Shown in pieces: positions 25,646-34,652 of a stretch of 64,000 nt of DNA. Positions within the stretch are counted from its first letter, which is position 1, and the number at the start of each line of letters is the position of its first letter. Origin of the DNA: Lachnospiraceae bacterium UBA7202 (GTDB lineage: Bacteria; Bacillota; Clostridia; Lachnospirales; Lachnospiraceae); assembly GCA_002490705.1 (NCBI GenBank), contig DKUO01000012.1, forward strand, positions 29,818 through 93,817, in the 5' to 3' direction. The notes beneath the pieces are model-generated. The model searched no databases, was not told where the DNA came from, and saw only the letters and a list, made by a program, of their open reading frames with translations. Position numbers and translations under genes: made by a program.

Positions 25646-27574
25646 ATGGAACTAAGCGGAAATAAACAATGGAAGAGGAAGACCCTCAGACAAATTATCA
25701 GTCAATATATGCGGCTGTTGACCATTATTATGGCAGTGGTCATACTGAATGTCATTGTGTATATTCAGGTTGTGAATGAACAGCGGCAGGCCTATGAAAA
25801 TGCAACGAGAACTTTTTACCAGATTGCACAGATGTTGGACAGCAATCAGGATGAAATTGAGGAAGTTGTGGCGCAGTACAGTGAGACCTGCCTGTCTAAT
25901 GCAGAAGCGATCGCATATATTATCCAGAAAGATCCTTCTGTTTTGGACAGCGTGGAGGAGCTAAGGAATATTGCGCGGCTGATCGGTGTGGATGAAATTC
26001 ATATTTTTGACAAGACAGGCCGCATTTTTGCCGGAACCCATCCGGAGTATTTTGATTTCACGTTTGATTCGGGCGAACAGATTTCGTTCTTTAAGCCGCT
26101 GCTGAACGATCATTCTTTAAAGCTGGTTCAGGAAATTGAACCGAATACCGCAGAGGAAAAAATGATGCAGTATTCGGCGCTTTGGAGTGAAAACGGAGAG
26201 TTTATTGTGCAGGTGGGGATGGAACCTGTCAATGTGATGAAGGTTACGGAAAAAAATGAATTATCCTATCTGTTTTCTCAATTCCGGGTGAATCTGGAGG
26301 CACATTATTACGCGGTTGATATAGAGAGCGGAGAGATTGTCGGTTCTACGGATCTGGACTGCGTGGGGAAAAACTTGACGGAAATCGGGTTGGATGCAAG
26401 ATCTTTTTCAGAGTATGAAAAAGGCTTTCACGCGATTGTGGAGGGAACGAACTCGTATTGCGTTTTTCAGAGAGCAGGCGATAACTATATCGGACGTGTG
26501 GTTGCAAGCCGTGACCTTTACAAGCGGATTCCCCAGACTACTATTGCGTTTGTGATATGTCTGACCGCGATTGCCGCGGCCCTGAATTTTGCAGTCACCA
26601 GATACATGAATCGGTATGTGGTGGAGGGAATACATGATATAAATGAAAAACTTGCCAAAATCGCTGAAGGCAATCTCGATGAGGAGATTGCGATTCAGAG
26701 CAGCGTAGAGTTTGCGGAGCTGAGCAGCTATATAAACGCGATGAAGAAAAGCTTGTTGGATAACAACCGCAAGATGTCCTATGTTCTGCGCAAGACCAAT
26801 ATGTATATCGGTGTATATGAATATAATGAGCATATGAGACGAGTGCGGTTTACCGAATACACACCGAAGATTCTGGCATTGGATGAGAAGGAGACCGAGC
26901 GCTTGGGTTCCGACGTGACGGCTTTCCGAAAGTTTGTTGACGAAATTCGTAAAAACAGCGTTGAGGGAGAGTTGGATATCTTTTGCGTGAAGGACCAGTA
27001 TGTCAAATTGGAAGAGATTGTCGATCATAACGGCGTGTTTGGCGTAGTGATTGACGTGACGGAGAGCGTCAGAAAACGCAAGGAAATAGAAGCGGAGCGG
27101 GATATAGACCTTTTGACAGGATTGTATAACCGCCGTGGGATGGAACAAAAACTTTCAGTGCTGTTTGAGAATCCAAAGGAGCTTGGCCGTAGTGCGATTG
27201 TTATGATTGATGCGGATGATTTGAAGGGCATCAATGATACCTATGGGCATGATATGGGAGACGTCTATCTGAAGGAAATTGCAGAGCTGATTACCGGCTG
27301 GGGTTCGGAGAATTGTGTGGCGGCCCGGTTAGGCGGGGACGAGTTTGTGCTGTTACTGTATCATTATGATGATGATGCCGGACTGGAAGCCGCAATCAGA
27401 CGGCTTGCGGATATTCGGGATCAAAAAACAGCAGCCTTAAATGATGATATTGTTGTTACACTTAAGTTCTCTTTTGGCTATAGCCTGATGGAGGGGAGAA
27501 ATCATTATCAGGAAGCGCTGAGGGAGGCAGATGAAAGAATGTATGAAGACAAACGGGAACGCAAAAACAGGTGA
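25646..27574 (+). CDS. Diguanylate cyclase with extracytoplasmic sensor
   Basis: A 642-residue membrane sensor. A membrane helix (about 20-45) leads to an extracellular Cache-like region of about 250 residues, a second helix near 300-318, a HAMP-type linker and a PAS-like segment. The GGDEF domain (about 480-640) has active-site GGDEF at residues 563-567 and DLLTGLYNRRG at its start, so c-di-GMP synthesis is expected. The RXXD inhibitory site normally five residues before GGDEF is absent (SENC there), so simple product inhibition is unlikely. The ligand is unknown. Confidence 0.88.
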   Translation: MELSGNKQWKRKTLRQIISQYMRLLTIIMAVVILNVIVYIQVVNEQRQAYENATRTFYQIAQMLDSNQDEIEEVVAQYSETCLSNAEAIAYIIQKDPSVLDSVEELRNIARLIGVDEIHIFDKTGRIFAGTHPEYFDFTFDSGEQISFFKPLLNDHSLKLVQEIEPNTAEEKMMQYSALWSENGEFIVQVGMEPVNVMKVTEKNELSYLFSQFRVNLEAHYYAVDIESGEIVGSTDLDCVGKNLTEIGLDARSFSEYEKGFHAIVEGTNSYCVFQRAGDNYIGRVVASRDLYKRIPQTTIAFVICLTAIAAALNFAVTRYMNRYVVEGIHDINEKLAKIAEGNLDEEIAIQSSVEFAELSSYINAMKKSLLDNNRKMSYVLRKTNMYIGVYEYNEHMRRVRFTEYTPKILALDEKETERLGSDVTAFRKFVDEIRKNSVEGELDIFCVKDQYVKLEEIVDHNGVFGVVIDVTESVRKRKEIEAERDIDLLTGLYNRRGMEQKLSVLFENPKELGRSAIVMIDADDLKGINDTYGHDMGDVYLKEIAELITGWGSENCVAARLGGDEFVLLLYHYDDDAGLEAAIRRLADIRDQKTAALNDDIVVTLKFSFGYSLMEGRNHYQEALREADERMYEDKRERKNR

Positions 27575-27630
27575 CATGAAATACTGACGATAGAACTAGT
27601 GCGCAGGAAACGTCGCTGCCGGAGGGAGAT

Positions 27631-29538
27631 ATGAGACGGAGAGGTCTATACAGGATTGGTGTCTATATTTGTATGATCGGTATGCTTTTTTTGACGGCGT
27701 TTCCCTGCCATGCCGCAGAGATTGGCACGGGAGCTTTTCCGGCGGAAGAGAAGAGGCCGATCGTTACGGCAGTCAGTATTTCTCCCGGAACTGTTGTCGT
27801 TTCTAAAAATACAACCTGTGCTTTCACGGCTTCCGTGACGGGAGAAAATAATTACAGCAGAGAGGTTGCATGGAGCGTTTCCGGTCAGACAAGCGGCAAT
27901 ACGTTTATCGATGGGAACGGCGTTTTGAATGTGGCTTCGGATGAGGCGGCATCTTCTCTGGTGATAAAAGCGGTTTCCAAACAGGACAGCAATTACAGCG
28001 CCACAGCGTTAGCTTATGTACAGGCGTCTACTTATCACATACAACTACAGGCTTCCCCGGAAAATGGCGGAACTGTTTACGGAAGCGGGGAAGTGAAGGA
28101 GGGCGGTTATGTCGTGATTTCGGCGACGCCGAACGACGGATTTACCTTCGAGGGGTGGCTGCTCAATAATAACCGGGTGTCTCAGGATTCCCGTTATATT
28201 GCAGATAATATACGCGGCGACGCCACTTATGTGGCGGAGTTTAAACCCATTGACTGCCGCATTACGGTAAACGTAAGCGACAGTAATGCCGGTACAGCGA
28301 CAGAGAGCAGGACTGTGAAGTACGGAGAAGGCGTGACGCTGGAGGCGTTTCCGAAGGACGGATATCAGTTTGACAGCTGGACGGAAAACGGAAATACGGC
28401 GAGCAAAAACAGCCGGATGCAGATAGATAAGATCACAGGCGACAGAACGTTCACCGCGGTATTTAAAAAGAAAGAGGCGCAAAATTATACCATCACGGCA
28501 TCTGTGTCTTCGGGTGGCGGAACGGTGACGCCGGAGGGGAAAACGACCGTAAAGGAAGGCACGGCGGTGATGTATACGATTACGCCAAATAAAGGGTATG
28601 CCATCCGAACCGTGTATGTGGATGGCGTGGAGGTGGGAAATACGGCTTCCTTCAATTTTTCCAATGTGAGAGGAGATCATACCATTTCCGCGGATTTTGT
28701 AGAAGCGCCCGTGCAGGAGAATACAAACACCAAGGCACCGGAGCAGGCAGACCGGACGGGCGTGCAAGAAAAAACGGATAACGACGATGATCCTCAAAAG
28801 AAGCCGCAGGGGGAAGAGGCGCCGAAGAAGGAAGAGACAGAGCGGGAGGATAAGCCGGAACCAGAGAAAGAGAAGCGGACGGGAACTGGAGATTTGCAGA
28901 TAAATATTTACAATGATTTTGCGGACGGCCGGCAGGAAAATTTTGGTGTTTCCGGTTTGGAGTCTGCGGCGGGACAGCTTTTAAGTGAGGAGGAGAAGCG
29001 CTTAATGTCACAGGGCGATCTGCCGGTGGCAATCGACTTTGCGATCAGGGATAGGGAGGGGAAGGTCTCGCAGGAGACCAAGGATATTTTTGAGGAAAGA
29101 AAACCTTCCGGTATGACGATCGGGCGTTATTTTGAGATTACTCTGGAGAAAAGGAAAAAGGGAGAAGAGAAGGAGAGCGTTTCAGAGCTTGCGGAGAAAA
29201 TAAAAGTGGTGCTTCATGTTCCGCAGCCCTTGCAGGCCCAGGACAGGGAATTTTACATTTTAGGTTTACATACACAAAAGGATAGCGGCCCGGAATTTGT
29301 GCAGCTTTCGGATGAGGATGAGAATCCGGATACCATCACTTTTTCTACCGATCGCTTTTCTTCCTATGCGATTGCCTATATTGACAGGGAAAAGGAAGAG
29401 GAAGAGGAAGGGAAAACGGAACGAGAGGCGGTGCAAAACAGCAGGGCGAAAAATGCAGCCGGAGCAGTGATTGTCGTAATGGCTGTGATTGTGACGGCGA
29501 CGGGTATATGGTATATTGCCGGAAAGAGGAGAAAGTGA
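27631..29538 (+). CDS. Cell-surface protein with InlB B-type repeats
   Basis: A 635-residue exported protein. It has a signal peptide (cut after CHA, about residue 28), an Ig-like region (about 45-130), and three divergent InlB B-repeat-like units of about 75 residues with the recurring PNDGFTFEGW / PKDGYQFDSW / PNKGYAIRTV pattern. An acidic and basic Pro/Glu/Lys linker (about 365-415), a C-terminal domain (about 420-590) and a membrane helix with RRK tail complete it. There is no LPXTG motif, so it is membrane-anchored. The end of the C-terminal domain (NPDTITF, YAIAYI) matches the secreted protein at 9594. An adhesive or structural surface role is inferred. Confidence 0.75.
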   Translation: MRRRGLYRIGVYICMIGMLFLTAFPCHAAEIGTGAFPAEEKRPIVTAVSISPGTVVVSKNTTCAFTASVTGENNYSREVAWSVSGQTSGNTFIDGNGVLNVASDEAASSLVIKAVSKQDSNYSATALAYVQASTYHIQLQASPENGGTVYGSGEVKEGGYVVISATPNDGFTFEGWLLNNNRVSQDSRYIADNIRGDATYVAEFKPIDCRITVNVSDSNAGTATESRTVKYGEGVTLEAFPKDGYQFDSWTENGNTASKNSRMQIDKITGDRTFTAVFKKKEAQNYTITASVSSGGGTVTPEGKTTVKEGTAVMYTITPNKGYAIRTVYVDGVEVGNTASFNFSNVRGDHTISADFVEAPVQENTNTKAPEQADRTGVQEKTDNDDDPQKKPQGEEAPKKEETEREDKPEPEKEKRTGTGDLQINIYNDFADGRQENFGVSGLESAAGQLLSEEEKRLMSQGDLPVAIDFAIRDREGKVSQETKDIFEERKPSGMTIGRYFEITLEKRKKGEEKESVSELAEKIKVVLHVPQPLQAQDREFYILGLHTQKDSGPEFVQLSDEDENPDTITFSTDRFSSYAIAYIDREKEEEEEGKTEREAVQNSRAKNAAGAVIVVMAVIVTATGIWYIAGKRRK

Positions 29539-29592
29539 ATGCCGTTGTTTCCGGCGGCGGTTTATGGTAGGATGAAAACGGAGGACACTACT

Positions 29593-30969
29593 ATGAAATA
29601 TGACGTGATTATCATCGGCGCGGGGCCGGGAGGGATTTACTCGGCTTATGAACTGACGCGCAAAAGGTCGGATATCAAGATTGCGGTATTTGAGTCGGGG
29701 CACGCCTTGGAGAAGAGGCACTGCCCGATAGACGGCGACAAGGTGAAGTCCTGCATTAAATGTCCCTGCTGTTCTATTATGAGCGGGTTTGGCGGCGCAG
29801 GTGCTTTTTCTGACGGGAAGTATAATATTACCAATGATTTCGGCGGTACGCTTCATGAGCATGTGGGTAAGAAACAGGCGATAGACCTGATGCGCTACGT
29901 GGATGAGATCAATATGAAATACGGCGGCGAGGGGACGAAGCTATACTCCACGGCAGGCACGCATTTTAAGAAGTTGTGCCTGCAGAATAATCTGAACCTG
30001 CTCGACGCCTCTGTGCGCCATCTGGGGACAGATATCAACTATGTGGTCTTGAAAAATCTCTATGCGGAGTTAAAGGACAAGGTGACGTTCTATTTTGATA
30101 CGCCGATCAGATCGGTGGAGCGGATGGAGAGCGGATTCCGTGTTCATACCGATCAGGAGTCCTACGAATGTGAAAAATGTATTATATCTGTGGGGAGAAG
30201 CGGCAGCAAATGGATGGAAAAGGTGTGCGAGGACCTTGCCATTAACACAAAGTCGAACCGTGTGGATATCGGCGTGCGCGTGGAGATACCGGCGGTGATT
30301 TTCTCCCATCTGACGGATGAACTTTATGAGAGCAAGATTGTTTACCGCACGGAGAAATTTGAGGATAATGTGAGAACCTTCTGCATGAATCCCCATGGAA
30401 TTGTGGTGAATGAGAATACCAACGGTATTGTGACAGTGAACGGCCACAGCTATGAGGGCGCGGAGAAACAGACGGAAAACACAAACTTTGCGTTGCTTGT
30501 GGCGAAGCATTTTTCAGAACCTTTCAAGGATAGCAACGGCTATGGGGAGAGTATTGCAAGGCTCTCTAATATGCTTGGCGGCGGTGTAATCGTGCAGCGG
30601 TTCGGCGATCTGGTGCGCGGCAGGAGGAGCAACGCGAAGCGGATTGCGGAGGGATTGATTGAGCCGACCCTTGCCGCTACGCCGGGAGATTTGAGTCTGG
30701 TACTTCCAAAGCGGATTCTGGATGGCATTATCGAAATGATTTATGCGCTTGACAAAATTGCACCGGGAACGGCAAATGACGATACGCTGCTTTACGGTGT
30801 GGAGGTAAAGTTTTATAATATGGAAGTAGAAATTGATGAGCACCTAGAGACAAAGCACAAGGGTCTTTATATTATTGGAGACGGCAGCGGTGTGACCCAT
30901 TCTTTGTCCCACGCATCTGCCAGCGGTGTGTTTGTGGCACGCGAAATCGATAAGACGATCGGCGCGTAA
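29593..30969 (+). CDS. FAD-dependent dehydrogenase (COG2509-like)
   Basis: A protein of about 458 residues with an N-terminal FAD-binding Rossmann motif, VIIIGAGPGG, a Cys-rich stretch (CPIDGDKVKSCIKCPCC, about residues 43-59), SGFGGAGAFSDGKYN, and a C-terminal FAD motif near YIIGDGSGVTHSL. This matches the uncharacterised COG2509 flavoproteins. The clustered cysteines may bind metal or a redox centre. The substrate is unknown. The ATG at 29593 has GGAGG about ten bases upstream; an 18-residue extension is not favoured. It lies 26 bp before the ROK kinase gene and is probably co-transcribed. Confidence 0.78.
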   Translation: MKYDVIIIGAGPGGIYSAYELTRKRSDIKIAVFESGHALEKRHCPIDGDKVKSCIKCPCCSIMSGFGGAGAFSDGKYNITNDFGGTLHEHVGKKQAIDLMRYVDEINMKYGGEGTKLYSTAGTHFKKLCLQNNLNLLDASVRHLGTDINYVVLKNLYAELKDKVTFYFDTPIRSVERMESGFRVHTDQESYECEKCIISVGRSGSKWMEKVCEDLAINTKSNRVDIGVRVEIPAVIFSHLTDELYESKIVYRTEKFEDNVRTFCMNPHGIVVNENTNGIVTVNGHSYEGAEKQTENTNFALLVAKHFSEPFKDSNGYGESIARLSNMLGGGVIVQRFGDLVRGRRSNAKRIAEGLIEPTLAATPGDLSLVLPKRILDGIIEMIYALDKIAPGTANDDTLLYGVEVKFYNMEVEIDEHLETKHKGLYIIGDGSGVTHSLSHASASGVFVAREIDKTIGA

Positions 30970-30995
30970 TCATAGAGCGATAAGGAGGATAAGAT

Positions 30996-31868
30996 ATGAT
31001 ATTAGGAGCATTGGAAGCGGGCGGCACAAAGATGGTTTGTGCCATCGGCAATGAGAACGGTGAAATTACGGAGCAGGTTTCGATTCCCACAGAGACGCCG
31101 GAGATTACCATACCCAAGCTGCTTTCTTTTTTTAAGGGAAAGGGGATAGAGGCGCTGGGCATCGGGTGTTTCGGCCCTATTGACGTGAACCGGGATTCCG
31201 AAACCTACGGTTACATCACTACCACGCCGAAGCTGGCATGGCAGAATTTTGATATGGTGGGAGCATTTAAGAAAGAGCTTGGCGTGCCGGTCGGATTTGA
31301 TACTGACGTCAATGGTTCTGCCTTGGGAGAATATACCTGGGGCATTGCGAAAGGGCTGCATAGCTGCATTTACATTACAATCGGTACCGGCGTGGGTGTG
31401 GGTATCATTGTGGATGGAAAGCTCTTGCACGGCATGCTGCATCCGGAAGGAGGCCATGTGCTTTTGAGCAAACTTCCGAACGATACCTACGAGGGCTTCT
31501 GTCCCTTCCATAAAAACTGCATGGAAGGATTGGCAGCGGGACCGGCTATTGAGGGCAGGTGGGGCAAAAAGGCCATTGACCTTGCCGATAGACCGGAGGT
31601 CTGGGAAATGGAGGCTGAGTATATCGCGCAGGCGCTTGTGGATTATACCCTGCTTGTGTCCCCGCAGCGCATTATTCTGGGCGGCGGCGTGATGCACCAG
31701 ACACAGCTCTTGAAGCTGGTGCGTGAGAAATTTAAGACACTGCTAAATGGCTATATCAAGACAAAGGAGCTGGAGGATCTGGACAGTTACATCGTGGTGC
31801 AGAGCCTTAACGATAAGCAGGGTATTATGGGGGCGTTGAAACTTGGCTTGATGGAACTGGAGAGGTAA
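30996..31868 (+). CDS. ROK family sugar kinase, probable fructokinase
   Basis: A 290-residue ROK kinase. The ATP-binding start is GALEAGGTKMVCAIG, the sugar/catalytic region DTDVNGSALGEY contains the catalytic Asp, and the zinc-binding part GGHVLLSKLPND with CPFHKNC has the His and Cys ligands. The overall sequence resembles Bacillus YdhR-type fructokinases more than glucokinases. It phosphorylates a hexose with ATP in the cytosol. AAGGAGG precedes the ATG. It is followed by a strong terminator shared with the convergent esterase gene. Confidence 0.82.
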   Translation: MILGALEAGGTKMVCAIGNENGEITEQVSIPTETPEITIPKLLSFFKGKGIEALGIGCFGPIDVNRDSETYGYITTTPKLAWQNFDMVGAFKKELGVPVGFDTDVNGSALGEYTWGIAKGLHSCIYITIGTGVGVGIIVDGKLLHGMLHPEGGHVLLSKLPNDTYEGFCPFHKNCMEGLAAGPAIEGRWGKKAIDLADRPEVWEMEAEYIAQALVDYTLLVSPQRIILGGGVMHQTQLLKLVREKFKTLLNGYIKTKELEDLDSYIVVQSLNDKQGIMGALKLGLMELER

Positions 31869-31870
31869 GA

Positions 31871-31905
31871 GAAAAAGGGCGGAGCCGGTCTGGCTTCGCC
31901 CTTTT
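31871..31905. terminator. Bidirectional terminator between ROK kinase and esterase genes
   Basis: AAAAAGGGCG (from 31871) with inner GAGCC pairs with GGCTT and CGCCCTTTTT (to 31905), around GGTCT. Runs of A on one side and T on the other suit both convergent transcripts. Confidence 0.8.
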
Positions 31906-31918
31906 TATCGGAAAGCTT

Positions 31919-33034
31919 TCAGGAAAAATAGTCCTGTAAATATTCTGTCAGCACTCTCGCCGCTCTGCGGTGTGAGAGTTCGCCGGGATGCTCATTGGAG
32001 CCGACCGTTTCTCTGGTGGTATTTGGAAGCTGTAGAAAGATAAGATTATGGTCGCCGTTCTCTTTGGTGTAGCGGTTTAGCGCTTCGTTTATGGCGGCGG
32101 TCAGGTCGTATCCAAGCATACCGTAGCACCAAACGATGTGTGCCTGCGGGTTGTGTCTGCGCAGCATTTTTAAGAAGGAAACGATTGCGTCCTTAAAGCG
32201 GTTCAGGTCATCCTCCTGATAGGTGCCGTCCGGGTTCGTATGCTGTTTAAAAGTCTGCCCTGTGGCGGGATCATGCCACTCGGGCTGCTGGAAGGCGGAG
32301 GCATCGTTTGTGCCCAGATTGACAATCACAGCGTCGGTTTTTCTTGTGGAGAAGTCATAGGGGGCAAAGGCGCCCAGACTCTCGTTTCTTTCGCCGCAGC
32401 AGAGGCCGCAGAGCTGCTCGTAGCGGGAGGGAATGTTAGAGTTCGGATTGTTGTCCCAACCGGAAAGAACGCCCCAGCCGCCTTTGGAGATGAGATAAGC
32501 GTCCGCACCGAGAGCTTCCGCCGTCATTTTTGCGTAATCGCGGCTGTAACTCATGTACATGGGAATCCAATCGGCTTCCCCTATTGCGCCGTAGGTGCCT
32601 TCGCCGGAGGTAATGCTGTCGCCTATAAATTCCAACGTGTATTTTCCTTTCGGAACAGGGTGAAACGCCCCGTTTGTCTGAAAGCCGTGAACGATAAGGC
32701 AGCAGTCTTCATCTTCTGTCATGGCTTGTAATTCCCTTGTAAGACGCACATTTTTAACCGTTTCCGGATTCATGCCGCGAAACAGGCAAAGTGAGTAGGT
32801 TCCCGGCATGAGCATCTGACGGCTCATGAGTTCCCCGTTTACTTCCACCGTAACCCACATTTCCAGATTCTGCCAGCTCACCTCCAGATCCGCCCACAGC
32901 TCAGGGCCGGATACATTCAGCTCCACAGCGCTTCCGCTGAAAAAAAGGGGTAAGGGACAGACGCCGGGAACAGTGCGGCCGTGCACCTTGTAGTAGGGAA
33001 TTTCATGTAAAGCGTATTTTTTCAGTTCGTTCAT
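31919..33034 (-). CDS. SGNH/GDSL hydrolase, carbohydrate esterase-like
   Basis: A 371-residue cytosolic protein with an N-terminal beta-sandwich of about 115 residues and an SGNH hydrolase domain. The nucleophile lies in FIGDSITSGEG (block I), the oxyanion Asn is in IVNLGTNDAS (block III), and EHPGELSH near the end supplies the catalytic His. The two-domain layout recalls family 2 carbohydrate esterases that remove acetyl groups from sugars. No signal peptide is visible, so it would act on imported oligosaccharides. The next gene on this strand ends 17 bp upstream. Confidence 0.78.
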   Translation of the reverse strand: MNELKKYALHEIPYYKVHGRTVPGVCPLPLFFSGSAVELNVSGPELWADLEVSWQNLEMWVTVEVNGELMSRQMLMPGTYSLCLFRGMNPETVKNVRLTRELQAMTEDEDCCLIVHGFQTNGAFHPVPKGKYTLEFIGDSITSGEGTYGAIGEADWIPMYMSYSRDYAKMTAEALGADAYLISKGGWGVLSGWDNNPNSNIPSRYEQLCGLCCGERNESLGAFAPYDFSTRKTDAVIVNLGTNDASAFQQPEWHDPATGQTFKQHTNPDGTYQEDDLNRFKDAIVSFLKMLRRHNPQAHIVWCYGMLGYDLTAAINEALNRYTKENGDHNLIFLQLPNTTRETVGSNEHPGELSHRRAARVLTEYLQDYFS

Positions 33035-33051
33035 AGTATCTGCCTTTCTGT

Positions 33052-33522
33052 TTATGATTTATTTTCGTTTATCATCTCATCCAGATACCCTCTGTCCCAG
33101 AGCAGGATTTTCAGTTTCTTTGCTGCTTCCACTGCGGGTGAGGTAAAATATTGATTGGTCATAATTGCGCCAACCATGCGTTCATAGTAAGCCAGCCCGC
33201 CGTAGGTGCGAAGCACTGCTTCTACCCCGACAGGATTATTGTAACGTTTGCATTGAATTGCGTAAGTGACACCATCTTTTTCCGCCAGAATATCAACACC
33301 AAAATCGCCGCTTCCCCGGGTCACTTCCACACCGATAAAGCCTTGGGCTTTCAAAAGATCGGCGCAGAAGAATTCAAAATCATGCCCTTCCAGCTCGTCC
33401 ATCTTGCTGATGCGTCGTTCCTGTCTGTGGTGCAAAAAAAGATTGATTAGAATTATGAGGACCGCCATAAAGGCGATCAGGCCGATCAGGGCGGCCAGAA
33501 CCGTTAAATTGGATTGTGGCAT
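33052..33522 (-). CDS. Membrane-anchored Mrr-type restriction endonuclease-fold protein
   Basis: A 156-residue protein with one N-terminal membrane helix (about residues 7-30) and a cytosolic Mrr_cat domain. The nuclease core reads GSGDFGVDILAEKDG followed by QCKRYNNPVG, the D-(Q)xK motif of PD-(D/E)xK nucleases, preceded by an acidic helix EGHDFEFFCADLL. Free Mrr enzymes cut methylated DNA; membrane-tethered versions are common in Firmicutes and poorly understood. No methyltransferase is nearby. The gene precedes the esterase on the same strand by 17 bp, but no functional link is evident. Confidence 0.8.
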   Translation of the reverse strand: MPQSNLTVLAALIGLIAFMAVLIILINLFLHHRQERRISKMDELEGHDFEFFCADLLKAQGFIGVEVTRGSGDFGVDILAEKDGVTYAIQCKRYNNPVGVEAVLRTYGGLAYYERMVGAIMTNQYFTSPAVEAAKKLKILLWDRGYLDEMINENKS

Positions 33523-33687
33523 GATAGATGTCGCTTTCTGATGTTGTTATTAAAATAATTTCATTTTTATGGTAGCAGTATTTTTGTGATTTATCAATGT
33601 CGGAGGCGCAAATTTTTTAAATTATGCGAAGGGATAAACATGATTTTTTCTGCATAGATTTTATAAAAGCATTCCGTGAGCGTATCC

Positions 33688-34221
33688 ATGGCATCTGTCC
33701 TGTCCAATATCTCGAATATTATTATTCCGGTCATTCTTTTTTATATTGTGGCTTATGGCATTTCCAACCATTGCAACGTATATGAAGACTTTATCCGTGG
33801 CGCGAAGGATGGTTTTCATACAGTGATACAGATCATGCCAACGTTGATTGGCCTAATGGTGGCGGTGGGTGTTTTGCGGGCGTCAGGTTTTCTGGAATTT
33901 GTCGGGGGCCTGTTTGGCGGTGTGGCGGGCAGGCTCGGCTTTTCCCCGGAGCTTGTACCGCTGATGCTTGTGAAGATGTTTTCCTCCTCGGCGGCGACAG
34001 GGCTGGTGCTTGATATTTTCAAAAACCATGGGCCGGATTCCCTGATCGGGCTGACCACTTCGATCATGATGAGTTGTACGGAGACGATCTTTTATACCAT
34101 GAGCGTTTATTTCCTTGCGGCGAAGGTCACCAAAACGCGCTATACCTTAAAGGGGGCGCTGCTTGCTACCTTCGCGGGAATTGCGGCGAGCATTGTGTTG
34201 GCGGGAAAGATATGCGGGTAA
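33688..34221 (+). CDS. spmB: Spore maturation protein B
   Basis: A protein of about 177 residues with five to six hydrophobic segments and the SpmB form of the nucleoside-recognition domain: YEDFIRGAKDGFHTVIQIMP, LVPLMLVKMFSSSAATG and TSIMMSCTETIFYTMSVYF. Together with SpmA it supports spore core dehydration. The ATG at 33688 aligns with the family's start; a GTG at 33676 is possible. In most spore formers it directly follows spmA, whereas here spmA is at 3226-3885 and about 30 kb of unrelated genes lie between. Confidence 0.88.
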   Translation: MASVLSNISNIIIPVILFYIVAYGISNHCNVYEDFIRGAKDGFHTVIQIMPTLIGLMVAVGVLRASGFLEFVGGLFGGVAGRLGFSPELVPLMLVKMFSSSAATGLVLDIFKNHGPDSLIGLTTSIMMSCTETIFYTMSVYFLAAKVTKTRYTLKGALLATFAGIAASIVLAGKICG

Positions 34222-34243
34222 GGGTATATAAGGGTTAAATACA

Positions 34244-34270
34244 GAAACGGCGCCTCGCGGGCGCCGTTTC
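34244..34270 (+). terminator. Hairpin after spmB
   Basis: GAAACGGCGCC (34244-34254) pairs perfectly with GGCGCCGTTTC (34260-34270) around TCGCG. The 11-bp G+C-rich stem has no long T run, but its place 22 bp after the stop fits termination. Confidence 0.7.
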
Positions 34271-34312
34271 CTGTGTGTGAGAAGGATAGAAATGTTGGTT
34301 CAAATATATGTC

Positions 34313-34487
34313 AACAGGCGTTTGGTAAAACGCGCTGTTATGGTTAGTCGAAGCCGGTCGGCACCGAATCAGCACCGGCGACTTCTTTGTAAGTGTAGTA
34401 TAACCACCGCTAAAGAATCTTAGTATGTAATTCCTGCGGGCCGAATGTTTTGATCCGGCTCTGTCTTAACTACAATTTATACTATAC
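34313..34487 (+). ncRNA. Possible structured non-coding RNA between spmB and the MarR gene
   Basis: This non-coding stretch holds several separate stems. AACAG-GCGTTT (34313-34323) pairs with AAACGC-G-CTGTT (34328-34339). GCCGGT (34353-34358) pairs with ACCGGC (34374-34379), extended by AGTC/GACT over a bulge. GGGCCG (34438-34443) pairs with CGGCTC (34456-34461). GTGTAGTATAA (34393-34403) can pair over a distance with TTATACTATAC (34477-34487). Such nesting suggests an RNA of about 180 nt, possibly a cis-regulatory or independent RNA. It was not matched to a known class. The strand is assumed from the flanking genes. From 34490 to 34580 the only feature is a twice-repeated TCGAAAGAAAA (around 34518-34539). 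Confidence 0.35.
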
Positions 34488-34583
34488 AGGGCATTTGTGA
34501 ATGGGATGTGTCAAAATTCGAAAGAAAATCGAAAGAAAATATAAACTGTTATTTTATAATTAGTACTTTAGGGAGAATAAAAA

Positions 34584-34600
34584 AGTTTGACTTTCAAACT
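34584..34600. promoter_or_regulatory. FabT-box-like operator upstream of the MarR gene
   Basis: AGTTTGA (34584-34590), CTT, TCAAACT (34594-34600): a perfect inverted repeat with a 3-bp centre. It closely resembles the streptococcal FabT box (TTTGA..., TCAAA arms with a 3-bp centre). It lies 52 bp before the start of a FabT-like gene, so autoregulation is likely. Confidence 0.6.
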
Positions 34601-34652
34601 ATCTTTTGCTACACTGAATGGCGTAGTATGCGGTTCTGACATGGAGGCTGAG

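Noticed and set aside
34587..34652. Longer TTG-started form of the MarR protein
   Set aside because: The start would lie inside the operator, and the 22 extra residues have no likeness to the family; GGAGG supports the ATG at 34653.
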